DNA from: an uncultured Succinivibrionaceae bacterium | GTDB lineage: Bacteria; Pseudomonadota; Gammaproteobacteria; Enterobacterales; Succinivibrionaceae | Direction of reading: 5' to 3' | DNA: 64,000 nt | Assembly (NCBI GenBank): GCA_944393045.1 | Contig: CALXYT010000003.1 | Span: forward strand, 1-64,000 | In this document: in pieces, positions 1 through 8,690 of the stretch | How positions within the stretch are numbered: position 1 is the first letter of the stretch | Layout: the number at the start of each line of letters is the position of its first letter | Made by a program: the position numbers and the translations under genes | Notes under the pieces: generated by a model | What the model was told of the DNA's origin: nothing | Database searches by the model: none | The model's input: only the letters and a program-made list of their open reading frames with translations

Positions 1-137
1 TATTTTTTTCGTCAACCTTTTTTTACTAAAATCTTTATTTTTTTTTAAAAAATCTTTGTTTTGTTCGTTTTTTAAACAAAAACCTGAGCTTTCTGGTAAT
101 TTTGTCTACCAGATTTAACACATTCTAATTTTCTATT

Positions 138-509
138 TTATTTATCTTTAACTTCTTTAATTTGTGGTTGATATAGCGAAGGAAATATAAAAGCAACTAT
201 CCCTTCTGTTATAACATGTTTAATCCATCTTAATACCCATAATGCCCCCATTATGATTATTCCTGTTACAACAGCTTTAACTTTTAACATTTCAATATCA
301 ACAACATTAAATAATTCCGTTAATTGATACGTTTCTATAAATTCTACCGCTTGCTTTGGAAATATAATTGCTAAACAAAATAATAAATTACCTAATAAAG
401 TACAAAACACGCCGTATCTGAAAGTAACTGCAACAAAACAACAAATAATTCCACCTATAAATAACGTTATACCTACATGTGTAATAAAAATCTTTACAAT
501 ATCAATCAT
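138..509 (-). CDS. Small integral membrane protein, unknown function
   Basis: About 123 residues, mostly hydrophobic, with likely membrane segments near residues 10-28, 33-50 and 80-95 and a short charged tail ending KEVKDK. I recognise no family. I prefer the ATG at 509 because AGGA lies six bases before it; an in-frame ATG at 530 would add seven residues but has no clear ribosome site. It is divergent from lgt across about 210 bases, so each probably has its own promoter. Existence as a gene is likely; function is unknown. Confidence 0.6.
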   Translation of the reverse strand: MIDIVKIFITHVGITLFIGGIICCFVAVTFRYGVFCTLLGNLLFCLAIIFPKQAVEFIETYQLTELFNVVDIEMLKVKAVVTGIIIMGALWVLRWIKHVITEGIVAFIFPSLYQPQIKEVKDK

Positions 510-719
510 ATTTTTTCCTAATTTATTCATTAAGATTTTTTTATAGGTTTACCTATAAATCTTATCATTGCTAATATATAAACAAGAATAAGTGCTAAAA
601 TCAACTATATTTTAAAAAAATTGAATTTAAGCATATTATTTGATAAGCTCTATTTTTGGTAAAGTTTATCTTTCTATTATAAATTTTTTTCTACCATCTT
701 ACTTAGGAACACATAGCTC

Positions 720-1502
720 ATGATTATCACTTGGGACTTTGATCCAATAGCATTTACAATCCAAGTTCATTGGTATGGTTTTCTCTTTGTTTTAGGCTTT
801 ATTCTTGGATACTATTTTATTTCCCAAGTTTTTAAAAAGAATAATATAGATACTTCTGATCTTGAACTTCTTGTAATTTTTATGTTTGTCAGTACCTTAG
901 TTGGAGCAAGATTAGCGCACTGTTTATTCTACGCCCCTGATGTTTACCTAAGAGATCCAATTAGTATCTTAAAAATATGGGAAGGGGGACTTGCAAGTCA
1001 CGGTGGTGGTATAGGATTATGCTTAGGTGTTTATTTATTTGCCAAAATTAAAAAATATAACTTTTTACCACTTGCTGATTTATTAGTTATTCCTACTGCT
1101 ATTGCAGGTACCTTTATTAGAATTGGTAATTTCTTAAATTCCGAAATTTATGGTACTCATACTAATGGTAATTACGGCGTAATTTTTACCAGAATCAATG
1201 ATTCATTACCTCGTCATCCTACGCAGTTATATGAATCTCTAGCTTACTTAATAATTGGCTGTATATTGTTCTTTGTTTACTTTAAGAGTAAAAAACATAG
1301 AAACGGTGTAGTACTATCTTTATTTTTAATACTAATATTTATCACAAGATTTTTCATTGAATTTGTGAAAGTTGAACAAGCTGATTTCACGGTTTCTTTT
1401 CTAACATTAGGACAATATTTAAGTATTCCATTTATCCTCTTTGGTATTGGATTTTTATGCTATTCAATTAAACAAAATAAAAATCTTCCAATCAAAGATT
1501 AA
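720..1502 (+). CDS. lgt: Prolipoprotein diacylglyceryl transferase Lgt
   Basis: Inner-membrane enzyme that moves a diacylglyceryl group from phosphatidylglycerol to the lipobox cysteine of prolipoproteins, the first step of lipoprotein maturation. The 260 residues match the usual length and hold several membrane segments. Diagnostic motifs are visible: HGGG at 94-97, RIGNFLNSEIYG at 134-145 and RHPTQLYE at 165-172. Likely clients here include AcrA and PqiC. In many gammaproteobacteria lgt precedes thyA; here a PIN-like gene follows. The ATG start gives the typical N-terminus. Confidence 0.96.
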   Translation: MIITWDFDPIAFTIQVHWYGFLFVLGFILGYYFISQVFKKNNIDTSDLELLVIFMFVSTLVGARLAHCLFYAPDVYLRDPISILKIWEGGLASHGGGIGLCLGVYLFAKIKKYNFLPLADLLVIPTAIAGTFIRIGNFLNSEIYGTHTNGNYGVIFTRINDSLPRHPTQLYESLAYLIIGCILFFVYFKSKKHRNGVVLSLFLILIFITRFFIEFVKVEQADFTVSFLTLGQYLSIPFILFGIGFLCYSIKQNKNLPIKD

Positions 1503-1519
1503 CTAAGAAAATTACTTTT

Positions 1520-1557
1520 GTATTATCTAAAGATAATGTAGCTATCTCTGATAATAC
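1520..1557 (+). terminator. Hairpin after lgt, possible terminator
   Basis: GTATTATC at 1520-1527 pairs with GATAATAC at 1550-1557, and the loop can form a smaller AGATA/TATCT stem. No clear T-run follows, so termination activity is uncertain. Confidence 0.3.
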
Positions 1558-1728
1558 ATTAGTAATAAATTCTTAATCTATTAGCCACTCTAATCTTTAA
1601 ATCTTCCTATGTTTCTTATAAAACATGGGGCAACTAAACCTTGTAGTAAGTGATATTAATCACTGACATTTTTATTTAAAGTTTTTAAAATCATAGTTAT
1701 ATCTACGAAATAAAGGAGTTTTACTTAA

Positions 1729-2352
1729 ATGGCTAATAAAGTCTTAATGATAACCAACTACACTGGTCAAAATATTCCCAAAGAAGGTATTGAAAGATTT
1801 GATCAAGTATTTTTAATTACCGAAAAGCAGGAATCAATACCTATTCTCGTAGTTGAACAACTATTAAGAATTACTTCAGAAACTGGTGTAAAGTTTTCTC
1901 TATTACCAATTGATGCTAAATCAAATGAAGAATTCTTAGTTTATATGTCATTTGAAGTATTCAAAATGTGGATTAATAATAATGATATTCAAATTACCTT
2001 ATTATCTAATAACACAAGTCTTGATAACCTTGTTTCAATAGCAACAGCTAATGGTATTAAACTTTCTCGTGCTGATGCTTCAAATAGTAAATCTAACACC
2101 AATTACGCACAAGAACAGGAAAGTTTACTCCAACCAAAAACTCTTTCTCAATCAACAATATCTCCATCAGTGGTAAAAGAAGAAGTTAGACCCAAAACAT
2201 TATCAAGCAGTTCTACATCTTTTATATCACACAAGAAAACTCAGGCAGAGCAACCTACTAAGGCACAAGTTCTTTCAACTCCTCAGTCAGAAGAACAAAA
2301 CACAGAAAAGAATAAAAAGCTTATTGCTTCATTATTAAACCAAAATAAGTAA
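1729..2352 (+). CDS. PIN-like domain protein with degenerate acidic residues
   Basis: Residues 1-118 follow the layout of PIN-like (NYN/PIN-superfamily) domains: a first strand (KVLMITNY), a conserved IPILVVEQL segment, a central helix, and a late strand TLLSNNTSLDNLVSIA. In active relatives these read roughly IDxEN, NALDFHIA and SKDKGFD; here most acids are replaced (TNYTGQN, NEEFLVYM, SNNTSLD). The tail from about 119 is Ser/Gln/Lys-rich and looks disordered, ending KKLIASLLNQNK. A strong AAGGAG precedes the ATG. Probably an RNA-binding or regulatory remnant of a nuclease fold; the family call is by eye and moderate. Confidence 0.6.
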   Translation: MANKVLMITNYTGQNIPKEGIERFDQVFLITEKQESIPILVVEQLLRITSETGVKFSLLPIDAKSNEEFLVYMSFEVFKMWINNNDIQITLLSNNTSLDNLVSIATANGIKLSRADASNSKSNTNYAQEQESLLQPKTLSQSTISPSVVKEEVRPKTLSSSSTSFISHKKTQAEQPTKAQVLSTPQSEEQNTEKNKKLIASLLNQNK

Positions 2353-2413
2353 TAGTTTAAATTTAAGCTTGAATTTAAGGATTAGTATTTTTAGAAGTTT
2401 TAAATTAAATTTT

Positions 2414-2446
2414 AAAGAGGAAGAATAAATATCTTCCTCTTTTTTT
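2414..2446 (+). terminator. Intrinsic terminator after the PIN-like gene
   Basis: Eleven-base stem AAAGAGGAAGA (2414-2424) / TCTTCCTCTTT (2432-2442) with a 7-base loop, running into seven T. It separates the PIN-like gene from the convergent glycosyltransferase gene. Confidence 0.85.
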
Positions 2447-2485
2447 ACCCTAATGTAGTAATTAGTAAATTAAGACAAAAGATAT

Positions 2486-3619
2486 TTACCTTAAATCTTC
2501 TGTCCTTATTTTTTTAAAACCATGAAATAAATCAGCATCTTTTATTCTATTTTTATATTTTCTTTTAAGATTATGAAATCTTTTACGGCTTTTTCCAATA
2601 GTTAGAGCGCTTAACATGCTATAGAAACGATATAAGATTTTAAGCTTAAATTTAATTTTATAATCTTGTTCTAAGATTTTTGCGTTGGCACTAAAAAAAG
2701 CTTCAATTTCATTATAGCTTGGAACATTTTTAGCAACATTCCACCAATAAGCATCAAACTTATTATAGCGCATAACCCAAGGCTTTCTTCTTGTTATGTA
2801 GTGAATGATTTTGATGATATTTGGATCTTGGATAAATTTCTTAGCATCATCAGATATAAACGGATTATCTAGTGATGAACCTTCTATTGTGCTTTCAAAA
2901 TTCCAACTAGGATCTATTAATTTAACCTTATCATTAAAAATAACGTTTAAGACGTCTTGATCTATATAATCGTAATCATGAGTAAAAAGTTCATCTATTA
3001 AAATATTTTGGTTGATATCACCTGTTGGATGTACAACCTCATAAAACTTCTTAAGATCAATAAGAATAACGCCTGCATTAAAGTAATTGTACGGAGGATT
3101 GAGTTTTAAAATTTTAGCTAAATAAGTACTCTTATTGTCATGTTCTCGCTGTTTAGTAGTTGCAAGTATCGTCTCATCTAACACAGCCCCAATTGGTTTA
3201 CCTTCAAGATCTATATTATATAATTGAGCAATATCTGCTTTTATACATAAATCAATATCTAAATATATTATTTTTTCATAATCTTTAAATAAACTTGATA
3301 TATACAATCTAAATAAAGAAACAAATGATACATGACCTGCAGATATATTCTTAATACCACTTACTTCAATTAATTCATTTCCATCAAAAACTCTAATTGA
3401 CACATTGCTTGTCATAGCTAAAGACTGTAGTTTATTTATAGTTTCATTAGATAGATGAAAACCAAGGATATTAATATCATAATTGTTTTTAGTGGTACTA
3501 TTTGCTATTAGCGAATAGAGCACAACTTCTAAAAACATCGCATATTGATTATCAGTTGCAAAAACAACAGCGACAGCTTCTTTATCTAAAAAGGCAGGAG
3601 CAATTTTTTTATATTCCAT
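2486..3619 (-). CDS. Glycosyltransferase family 8 (LPS galactosyl/glucosyltransferase-like)
   Basis: About 377 residues with the GT8 fold of WaaJ/RfaJ and LgtC enzymes, which add hexoses from UDP-sugars to the lipopolysaccharide core on the cytoplasmic face of the inner membrane. Visible (numbered from an ATG at 3625): VVFATDNQYAMFLEVVLYSL near 20-39, the metal-binding YLDID at 121-125, YFNAGVILID at 181-190, DQDVLN at 222-227 and a late HY. The C-terminal 60 residues are very basic, as in core transferases that attach to the membrane surface. AAAGGA fits the second ATG (3619) better than the one at 3625. It stands alone, with no LPS cluster around it, so acceptor and sugar are unknown. Confidence 0.85.
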   Translation of the reverse strand: MEYKKIAPAFLDKEAVAVVFATDNQYAMFLEVVLYSLIANSTTKNNYDINILGFHLSNETINKLQSLAMTSNVSIRVFDGNELIEVSGIKNISAGHVSFVSLFRLYISSLFKDYEKIIYLDIDLCIKADIAQLYNIDLEGKPIGAVLDETILATTKQREHDNKSTYLAKILKLNPPYNYFNAGVILIDLKKFYEVVHPTGDINQNILIDELFTHDYDYIDQDVLNVIFNDKVKLIDPSWNFESTIEGSSLDNPFISDDAKKFIQDPNIIKIIHYITRRKPWVMRYNKFDAYWWNVAKNVPSYNEIEAFFSANAKILEQDYKIKFKLKILYRFYSMLSALTIGKSRKRFHNLKRKYKNRIKDADLFHGFKKIRTEDLR

Positions 3620-3954
3620 ATCCATCCTTTACAAGACAGTACTTAACGCAAGAGAGCACTAAAATAATTAGTCAATAACTAATTTAGGAGACATTTTTAA
3701 GCTCTCACGTGGTAATATTATAAATTAACCACAATAAACAAGCTATCATAAAATATTAATAAGTCTTGATAAGTCTATTTTTTAATAATGTTTAACTACT
3801 TAATTTTTTGCGGATTTAATTGATTTTCTTAAACTTATTAAAAGCTCAAACTTATTAAAATCTCGTTCTATAAACTTACTTATTTATAAAGATACCTGCA
3901 TTATTCATTTAAATTTCATGTATAATTAACAAAAACTTGGCAGTATGGATAACT

Positions 3955-4047
3955 ATGAAGTCACTTTTTTTACTACCTTTAAGCACTAAATTCTTGTTGT
4001 GTTGCTCTCTTGCATGTATTGTGATTTTTCTTCTTATATTGGTTTAA
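3955..4047 (+). CDS. Possible 30-residue hydrophobic leader peptide before znuC
   Basis: A reading frame starting MKSLFLLPLSTKF and ending in TAA one base before the znuC ATG encodes a short, Leu-rich, cysteine-containing membrane-like peptide. A TATAAT-like box lies about 35 bases upstream (near 3922). Its tight abutment to znuC suggests translational coupling or a leader role, but no clear ribosome site is visible and it may be chance in AT-rich DNA. Confidence 0.3.
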   Translation: MKSLFLLPLSTKFLLCCSLACIVIFLLILV

Positions 4048-4048
4048 T

Positions 4049-4771
4049 ATGATACATTTTAACAATTTAACACTTGGATATAATAAACATCCTATTGTGC
4101 ATCATCTAAATGCTCATATACCACCTGGTGATTCAGTTGCTGTAATTGGACCAAACGGAGGTGGAAAATCAACTTTATTAAAAGGGATTGCTTCTTTAAT
4201 TAAACCTTTAGACGGTTCTATTGATATAAGTGTTCCTAAAAATAAAATAGCTTATTTACCTCAAATTTCATCGATAGATCATAATTTTCCGATATCAACT
4301 TACGAACTTATCGCTCTTGGTTTATGGCATAAAAAAGGTTGGTTTAAAAAGTACACTAAAAATGATCATATGGCGATAAAGTCTGCCATTGAACAAGTAG
4401 AACTACAAGGAATGGCACAGCAACCACTATGCGCCTTAAGTGGTGGGCAAATTCAACGAGCTTTATTTGCTCGATTAATACTTCAAGATGCTAATTTAAT
4501 TTTATTAGATGAACCATTTAATGCCATAGACTATAAGACCAATGAGGCTTTGCTAAATATCATTAACCTTTGGAAAAGACAAAACCGTACTATAATTACC
4601 GTCTTACATAACTACTCTCAGGTAAAGAGTTATTTTGATAAGACTTTAATAATTGCAAGAGAAATTATTGAATTTGATAAAACTGAAAAAGTATTAACCC
4701 AAGAAAACTTAAACAAAGCATTTTCAATATCCCTCTCTCCAGATGAAAATGCCAATGTATGTAATAGGTAG
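4049..4771 (+). CDS. znuC: Zinc/manganese ABC transporter ATPase
   Basis: Cytoplasmic ATP-binding subunit of a ZnuABC/MntABC-type metal importer. Walker A GPNGGGKST at 34-42, signature LSGGQ at 130-134 and Walker B LILLDEP near 150-156 are intact; 240 residues is the usual size. Order ATPase-permease-binding protein with short spacing indicates one operon (znuC-znuB-znuA). Metal specificity cannot be read from this subunit; the His-rich loop in the partner binding protein favours zinc. No clear Zur operator was found upstream by eye. Confidence 0.9.
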   Translation: MIHFNNLTLGYNKHPIVHHLNAHIPPGDSVAVIGPNGGGKSTLLKGIASLIKPLDGSIDISVPKNKIAYLPQISSIDHNFPISTYELIALGLWHKKGWFKKYTKNDHMAIKSAIEQVELQGMAQQPLCALSGGQIQRALFARLILQDANLILLDEPFNAIDYKTNEALLNIINLWKRQNRTIITVLHNYSQVKSYFDKTLIIAREIIEFDKTEKVLTQENLNKAFSISLSPDENANVCNR

Positions 4772-4775
4772 CAAT

Positions 4776-5654
4776 ATGCTTGATACATTATATAATTTCT
4801 TTATTTTTCCTATATCTGAATATGAATTTATGCAAAAAGCTATAGTAAGTCTACTGATATTATCGCTAATATCACCTATTACTGGAATTTTTCTAGTACT
4901 TCGTAAGCTTAGTCTTAGTGGTGATGCAATTTCTCATGCAATACTACCAGGAGCGGCAATAGGATTTTTACTATTTGGTTTATCTGTTTTTGCTATTACT
5001 ATCTGCTCACTTATTGCAGGTATTATAGTTATTGCATCATCTGCTATATTTTCAAGAATTAGTAAAAATCCTGAAGATAGTTCTCTTGCAGTATTTTATC
5101 TACTTAGCCTAGCTCTAGGGGTTTTAATTATTTCTATTTCTGGCTCAAATCTTGATTTATTGCATTTTTTATTTGGTTCTATTTTTGCTATCACAGATGA
5201 AATACTCATAACACTTGCCACTATAACTATTTTTTGTTTATTTGTGCTCGCAATTATCATTAGACCATTAATCATTGATAGTATGGATCCTTTATTTTTA
5301 ACATCAGTAAGTAAAGCTGGTCCCTTTGTTCATCTTGCATTTATGGTTATTACTGTTATGAATTTAGTAGCAAGCTTTCAAGCAATTGGTACGCTTATGG
5401 CTGTTGGGCTTATGATTATTCCCGCTACTATCGCAAAATTTTGGTCTTATAAGTTAAACATCATTATTTTAATTGCTATAATCGTTACCATGATTTCTGT
5501 ATATATCGGGGTTTTATTATCATTCCATTTTAATTATCCATCCAGTCCTTGTATTATCCTAATACTAGTATTTTGGTACCTAGTTTCATTTATTTTCGGT
5601 ATTAATAATGGGGTAATTTGGAATTTTATAAAAACAAAACATTTAGAGGCTTAA
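4776..5654 (+). CDS. znuB: Zinc/manganese ABC transporter permease
   Basis: Very hydrophobic, about 292 residues with around eight membrane helices, matching the ABC-3 (ZnuB/MntB) permease family. The stretch LRKLSLSGDAISHAILPGAA near the N-terminus is the characteristic cytoplasmic and pore region of these permeases. I prefer the ATG five bases after the znuC stop, with AGG seven bases before it and the MLDTLYNFFIFP start seen in the family; an in-frame ATG at 4743 would overlap znuC. It forms the membrane channel for ZnuC and ZnuA. Confidence 0.88.
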   Translation: MLDTLYNFFIFPISEYEFMQKAIVSLLILSLISPITGIFLVLRKLSLSGDAISHAILPGAAIGFLLFGLSVFAITICSLIAGIIVIASSAIFSRISKNPEDSSLAVFYLLSLALGVLIISISGSNLDLLHFLFGSIFAITDEILITLATITIFCLFVLAIIIRPLIIDSMDPLFLTSVSKAGPFVHLAFMVITVMNLVASFQAIGTLMAVGLMIIPATIAKFWSYKLNIIILIAIIVTMISVYIGVLLSFHFNYPSSPCIILILVFWYLVSFIFGINNGVIWNFIKTKHLEA

Positions 5655-5655
5655 C

Positions 5656-6537
5656 ATGTATAAATATTTAATTCTATTTTTGTTTTTTCTCTGGCAAACA
5701 ACCTTAGCCAATGAACAAAAATTAAATATCGTTACTAGTTTTAGCATTATGGAAGATATCACTAAGAATATTGTCTTAAATAAAGCTAATGTAACAACTA
5801 TAGTACCTAAGAATAGTGATTCTCATGGCTACTCTATTACCCCAAATGATTTAATTACTATTGAAAAATCAGATTTATTTATCGTTAATGGTCTTGGTTT
5901 TGAAGGATTTTTGGCAAGATTAGAAAATAGTAAATTAAATGACAAAATAATTATTGCTTCTAAATCCATAAAACCTATTGTAGATAATAACCATGAGCAT
6001 GATGGTCATCATCATAATAATTCAGATCCCCATATTTGGCAGGATCCTTTAATGGTTATTACTATGGTAAATAATATTACTACCTCATTATGTGCTAAAG
6101 ATGCAGTAAACTGCGTTTTTTACCAAAACAATGCCCAAAACTACACTAAAAAACTTCAAGATCTCAACGATAAGTATGCTCTTATTTTTAATAATATTCC
6201 AAAGGAACAACGAGTAATAATTACCACTCATAAAGCTTTTAATTACTTAGCTTATAGGTATAATATAAAAATATTTGCCCCTTTTAATATTGATAGTCAT
6301 GCAGAACCTTCAGCTAAAGACTTAGCTAAGCTTTCTGATCTAATAACAAGTGCTAAAATTAAAGCAATTTTCACAGAAAACATTACTAATAATACAATTA
6401 TTAAGGAAATTGCTAAGCAACATAATCTTAATATCTCTGGAGTTCTTTATTCAGACTCCTTAGCTAATGAAGATGCTTCAACATATCTTGAATTAATTGA
6501 ACATAATTTAGAAGTGATTAGTCAATCAATGAAATAG
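5656..6537 (+). CDS. znuA: Periplasmic zinc/manganese-binding protein
   Basis: Solute-binding protein (cluster A-I) of the metal importer. A signal peptide ends near residue 18 (FLWQTTLAN). Metal ligands are visible: H57 in DSHGY, a His/Asp-rich loop at 113-126 containing HEHDGHHH, DPHIW directly after it, HKAF in the middle and a late SDSL. The His-rich loop is typical of zinc-specific ZnuA. The gene starts two bases after the permease, so translation is coupled. 293 residues is normal. Confidence 0.9.
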   Translation: MYKYLILFLFFLWQTTLANEQKLNIVTSFSIMEDITKNIVLNKANVTTIVPKNSDSHGYSITPNDLITIEKSDLFIVNGLGFEGFLARLENSKLNDKIIIASKSIKPIVDNNHEHDGHHHNNSDPHIWQDPLMVITMVNNITTSLCAKDAVNCVFYQNNAQNYTKKLQDLNDKYALIFNNIPKEQRVIITTHKAFNYLAYRYNIKIFAPFNIDSHAEPSAKDLAKLSDLITSAKIKAIFTENITNNTIIKEIAKQHNLNISGVLYSDSLANEDASTYLELIEHNLEVISQSMK

Positions 6538-6555
6538 CGTTATATTTCTCAATGC

Positions 6556-6587
6556 CTAAAAAGGAGGATAATTGAAAATATCCTCCT
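6556..6587 (-). terminator. Terminator of the HPr-like gene
   Basis: AGGAGGATA (6562-6570) pairs with TATCCTCCT (6579-6587) around an 8-base loop. On the minus strand the stem runs into TTTTT, so it ends transcription of the HPr-like gene; on the plus strand, after znuA, no T-run follows. Confidence 0.75.
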
Positions 6588-6635
6588 AACACGCAATAAA
6601 GTACTTTTACATTAAATTTTGCTATCAAAAAATAT

Positions 6636-6908
6636 CTAATCTAGTCTAGAGAAGAAATCAGCAACTTTTTCAGCTAAAGGCTTTGGATTCTCACCTTTAA
6701 AAATAAAATGTAATTTATGACCACATGAAGCTCTTAAAGAAGAAACCTGCATCATACTTTTTCCATCAATGTATATGGTATTTTCAGATACATTCTTGAT
6801 TAATACTTCTACTTTTGGATCACTTGAACAAATTTTTACTAATGAAGCACATGGTCTAATATGCAACCCATGCTGGCAATGAACCACAAAATCCATTTCT
6901 AAGTCCAT
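6636..6908 (-). CDS. HPr-family phosphocarrier protein
   Basis: 90-residue cytoplasmic HPr-fold protein. The active-site motif HGLHIRP at 13-19 holds the phosphorylated histidine H16, and GKSMMQVSSLRA (49-60) matches the second conserved region around HPr Ser46. HPr relays phosphate from enzyme I to sugar EII components, or in the nitrogen PTS to EIIANtr. No ptsI, crr or rpoN cluster is nearby, so I cannot tell HPr from NPr. AGAGGATG precedes the ATG. Confidence 0.85.
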   Translation of the reverse strand: MDLEMDFVVHCQHGLHIRPCASLVKICSSDPKVEVLIKNVSENTIYIDGKSMMQVSSLRASCGHKLHFIFKGENPKPLAEKVADFFSRLD

Positions 6909-7031
6909 ACTACATCCTCTACTAATATTATTTATGTATCTTCAATAATACATTGATATTATAATTCAAAAGTTTAAAAATTTTACCACAAACAAGCTTA
7001 AAACATTTTATTTAATAAAAACTGCTAGATA

Positions 7032-7823
7032 TTAAAAAAATCCATGTTTTTCTAAAATTGGCTTAGCATCATTAAGTAAAATTCTCTTAAAAATACCTAA
7101 ATTCATTTTCGTATCGCTGGAGATATCTAAAAAATCTACAGCGTAATAATATAAAGGTTCATAATGTTCTTTAGGTATAAGGCAATATGAGCCACTGTTA
7201 GCATATGAATTATCTTTAATTAACGCATATGGCACAAAACCTAACATTGCATTACCATTTCTAACAAAGCTAATAGATAAAAACTCATTAGGCGTATACA
7301 AAAATTTTGCATGCATCTTTTTATCTAATTTTAAACTTTTTAAGACCTCTAAAGCTGCAAATCCTGATACATGTACTCGAGGATTAGGAATAGCAACACG
7401 AGTAAATGTATTATATTTTAAGATATTACAATCTTTATCAACTATTGATGTTATCGACCATAATGCTAAAGGTGTTTTAGTAAAAACCATTTTAGAATTA
7501 GCATCGGCTAACTTACTCTCTATATATTTAGCAATAAATTTATTATCATTTCCTAAATATATATCACATTTTCGCTGACCGTTAACTACTAAAGAATACA
7601 TTGTAGACGCAGATGCATAGAAAATATCAATATTTAATTGCTTTTTAAATGTTTCTTTAATTTCTTCTAAAGGATGATATAGCTGTGATATAGCACAAAC
7701 CTCTATTTTTTTACTACTTACGCTTGTATCATTTATATTTGACGCTCTATCGCTTGCAAATGATGGCGCCAAACCTAAACAAACAATCAAACTACAAATT
7801 AGTACTCTAGCAAAGATTAGCAT
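7032..7823 (-). CDS. ModA-like periplasmic oxyanion-binding protein
   Basis: 263 residues with a signal peptide (about 1-23, ending FAS). Follows the ModA/type 2 binding-protein pattern: IEVCAISQLYHPLEEIKETF, then YASASTMYSLV, CDIYLGND, VAIPNPRVHVSGFAALEVL and late MLGFVPYALI. In ModA these build the molybdate/tungstate site. No modB or modC adjoins, so it is an orphan or works with a distant permease; ligand identity is unproven. It sits 29 bases after nfo and may be co-transcribed with glmU-glmS-nfo. Confidence 0.7.
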   Translation of the reverse strand: MLIFARVLICSLIVCLGLAPSFASDRASNINDTSVSSKKIEVCAISQLYHPLEEIKETFKKQLNIDIFYASASTMYSLVVNGQRKCDIYLGNDNKFIAKYIESKLADANSKMVFTKTPLALWSITSIVDKDCNILKYNTFTRVAIPNPRVHVSGFAALEVLKSLKLDKKMHAKFLYTPNEFLSISFVRNGNAMLGFVPYALIKDNSYANSGSYCLIPKEHYEPLYYYAVDFLDISSDTKMNLGIFKRILLNDAKPILEKHGFF

Positions 7824-7852
7824 ATAAATCTTAACAATAATATCTTAAACAC

Positions 7853-8686
7853 TTACTCAATATAAAGGCTTCTTAATAACTCAATTTCCTCTTTATAACC
7901 TGCAACCGTTTGTGGGGTTTCTAAGTAAAATGGAATATTGCGCAAACTTGGGTGATTTATAATTTTAGTAATAGCTTCTAACCCAATAAAACCTTTACCA
8001 ATACATTCATGTCTATCCTTAGATGCGCCCATAGGGTTTTTACTATCATTTAGATGAATGGCTTTTAAGCGCTCTAAACCTACAACAGTATCAAACTTCT
8101 CTAAAACACCATCTAAATCATGCACTATATCGTATCCAGCTTCCCAAATATGACAGGTATCTAAACAAACACCTAAATTACAACCAAGTTCTGTTCTATC
8201 TATGATAATTTTAATTTCCTCAAAATTTCTACCAACCTCAGATCCTTTGCCAGCCATAGTCTCTAATAAAACAGTAGTATGTAGATTATCTTTTAAAACT
8301 TCATTTAACATCTCTACAATATATGTAATACCAACTTCTAAACCTTGTTTTACATGACTACCTGGATGAAAATTATAATAAGAACCTGGAGTATACTCTA
8401 AACGTTCTAAATCATCTATCATGGTTCTTTTAGCAAAATCTCTAATAGAAGGGTCAGCTGAACAAGCATTTAAGGTATAAGGTGCATGAGCTAAAATTTT
8501 TTCTATGCCATGTTCCTTGCAAAAAACAAGAAAAGCATTTACATCATTAACATCTATCGCTTTAGCAGCACCACCTCTTGGATTACGTGTAAAAAACTGA
8601 AAAGTATTTGCTCCGATACTTACAGCCTCTTTAGCCATTGCTAAATAACCATTTGATGATGATAAATGACACCCTATTGTAAACAT
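7853..8686 (-). CDS. nfo: Endonuclease IV (AP endonuclease)
   Basis: Zinc-dependent apurinic/apyrimidinic endonuclease of base-excision repair, TIM-barrel fold, cytoplasmic. 277 residues is typical. Visible metal-site motifs: [51 protein letters not shown] with the GFIG that follows, and the late LETP. Starts four bases after glmS, so it is in the same transcript. Confidence 0.96.
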   Translation of the reverse strand: MFTIGCHLSSSNGYLAMAKEAVSIGANTFQFFTRNPRGGAAKAIDVNDVNAFLVFCKEHGIEKILAHAPYTLNACSADPSIRDFAKRTMIDDLERLEYTPGSYYNFHPGSHVKQGLEVGITYIVEMLNEVLKDNLHTTVLLETMAGKGSEVGRNFEEIKIIIDRTELGCNLGVCLDTCHIWEAGYDIVHDLDGVLEKFDTVVGLERLKAIHLNDSKNPMGASKDRHECIGKGFIGLEAITKIINHPSLRNIPFYLETPQTVAGYKEEIELLRSLYIE

Positions 8687-8690
8687 GTAC

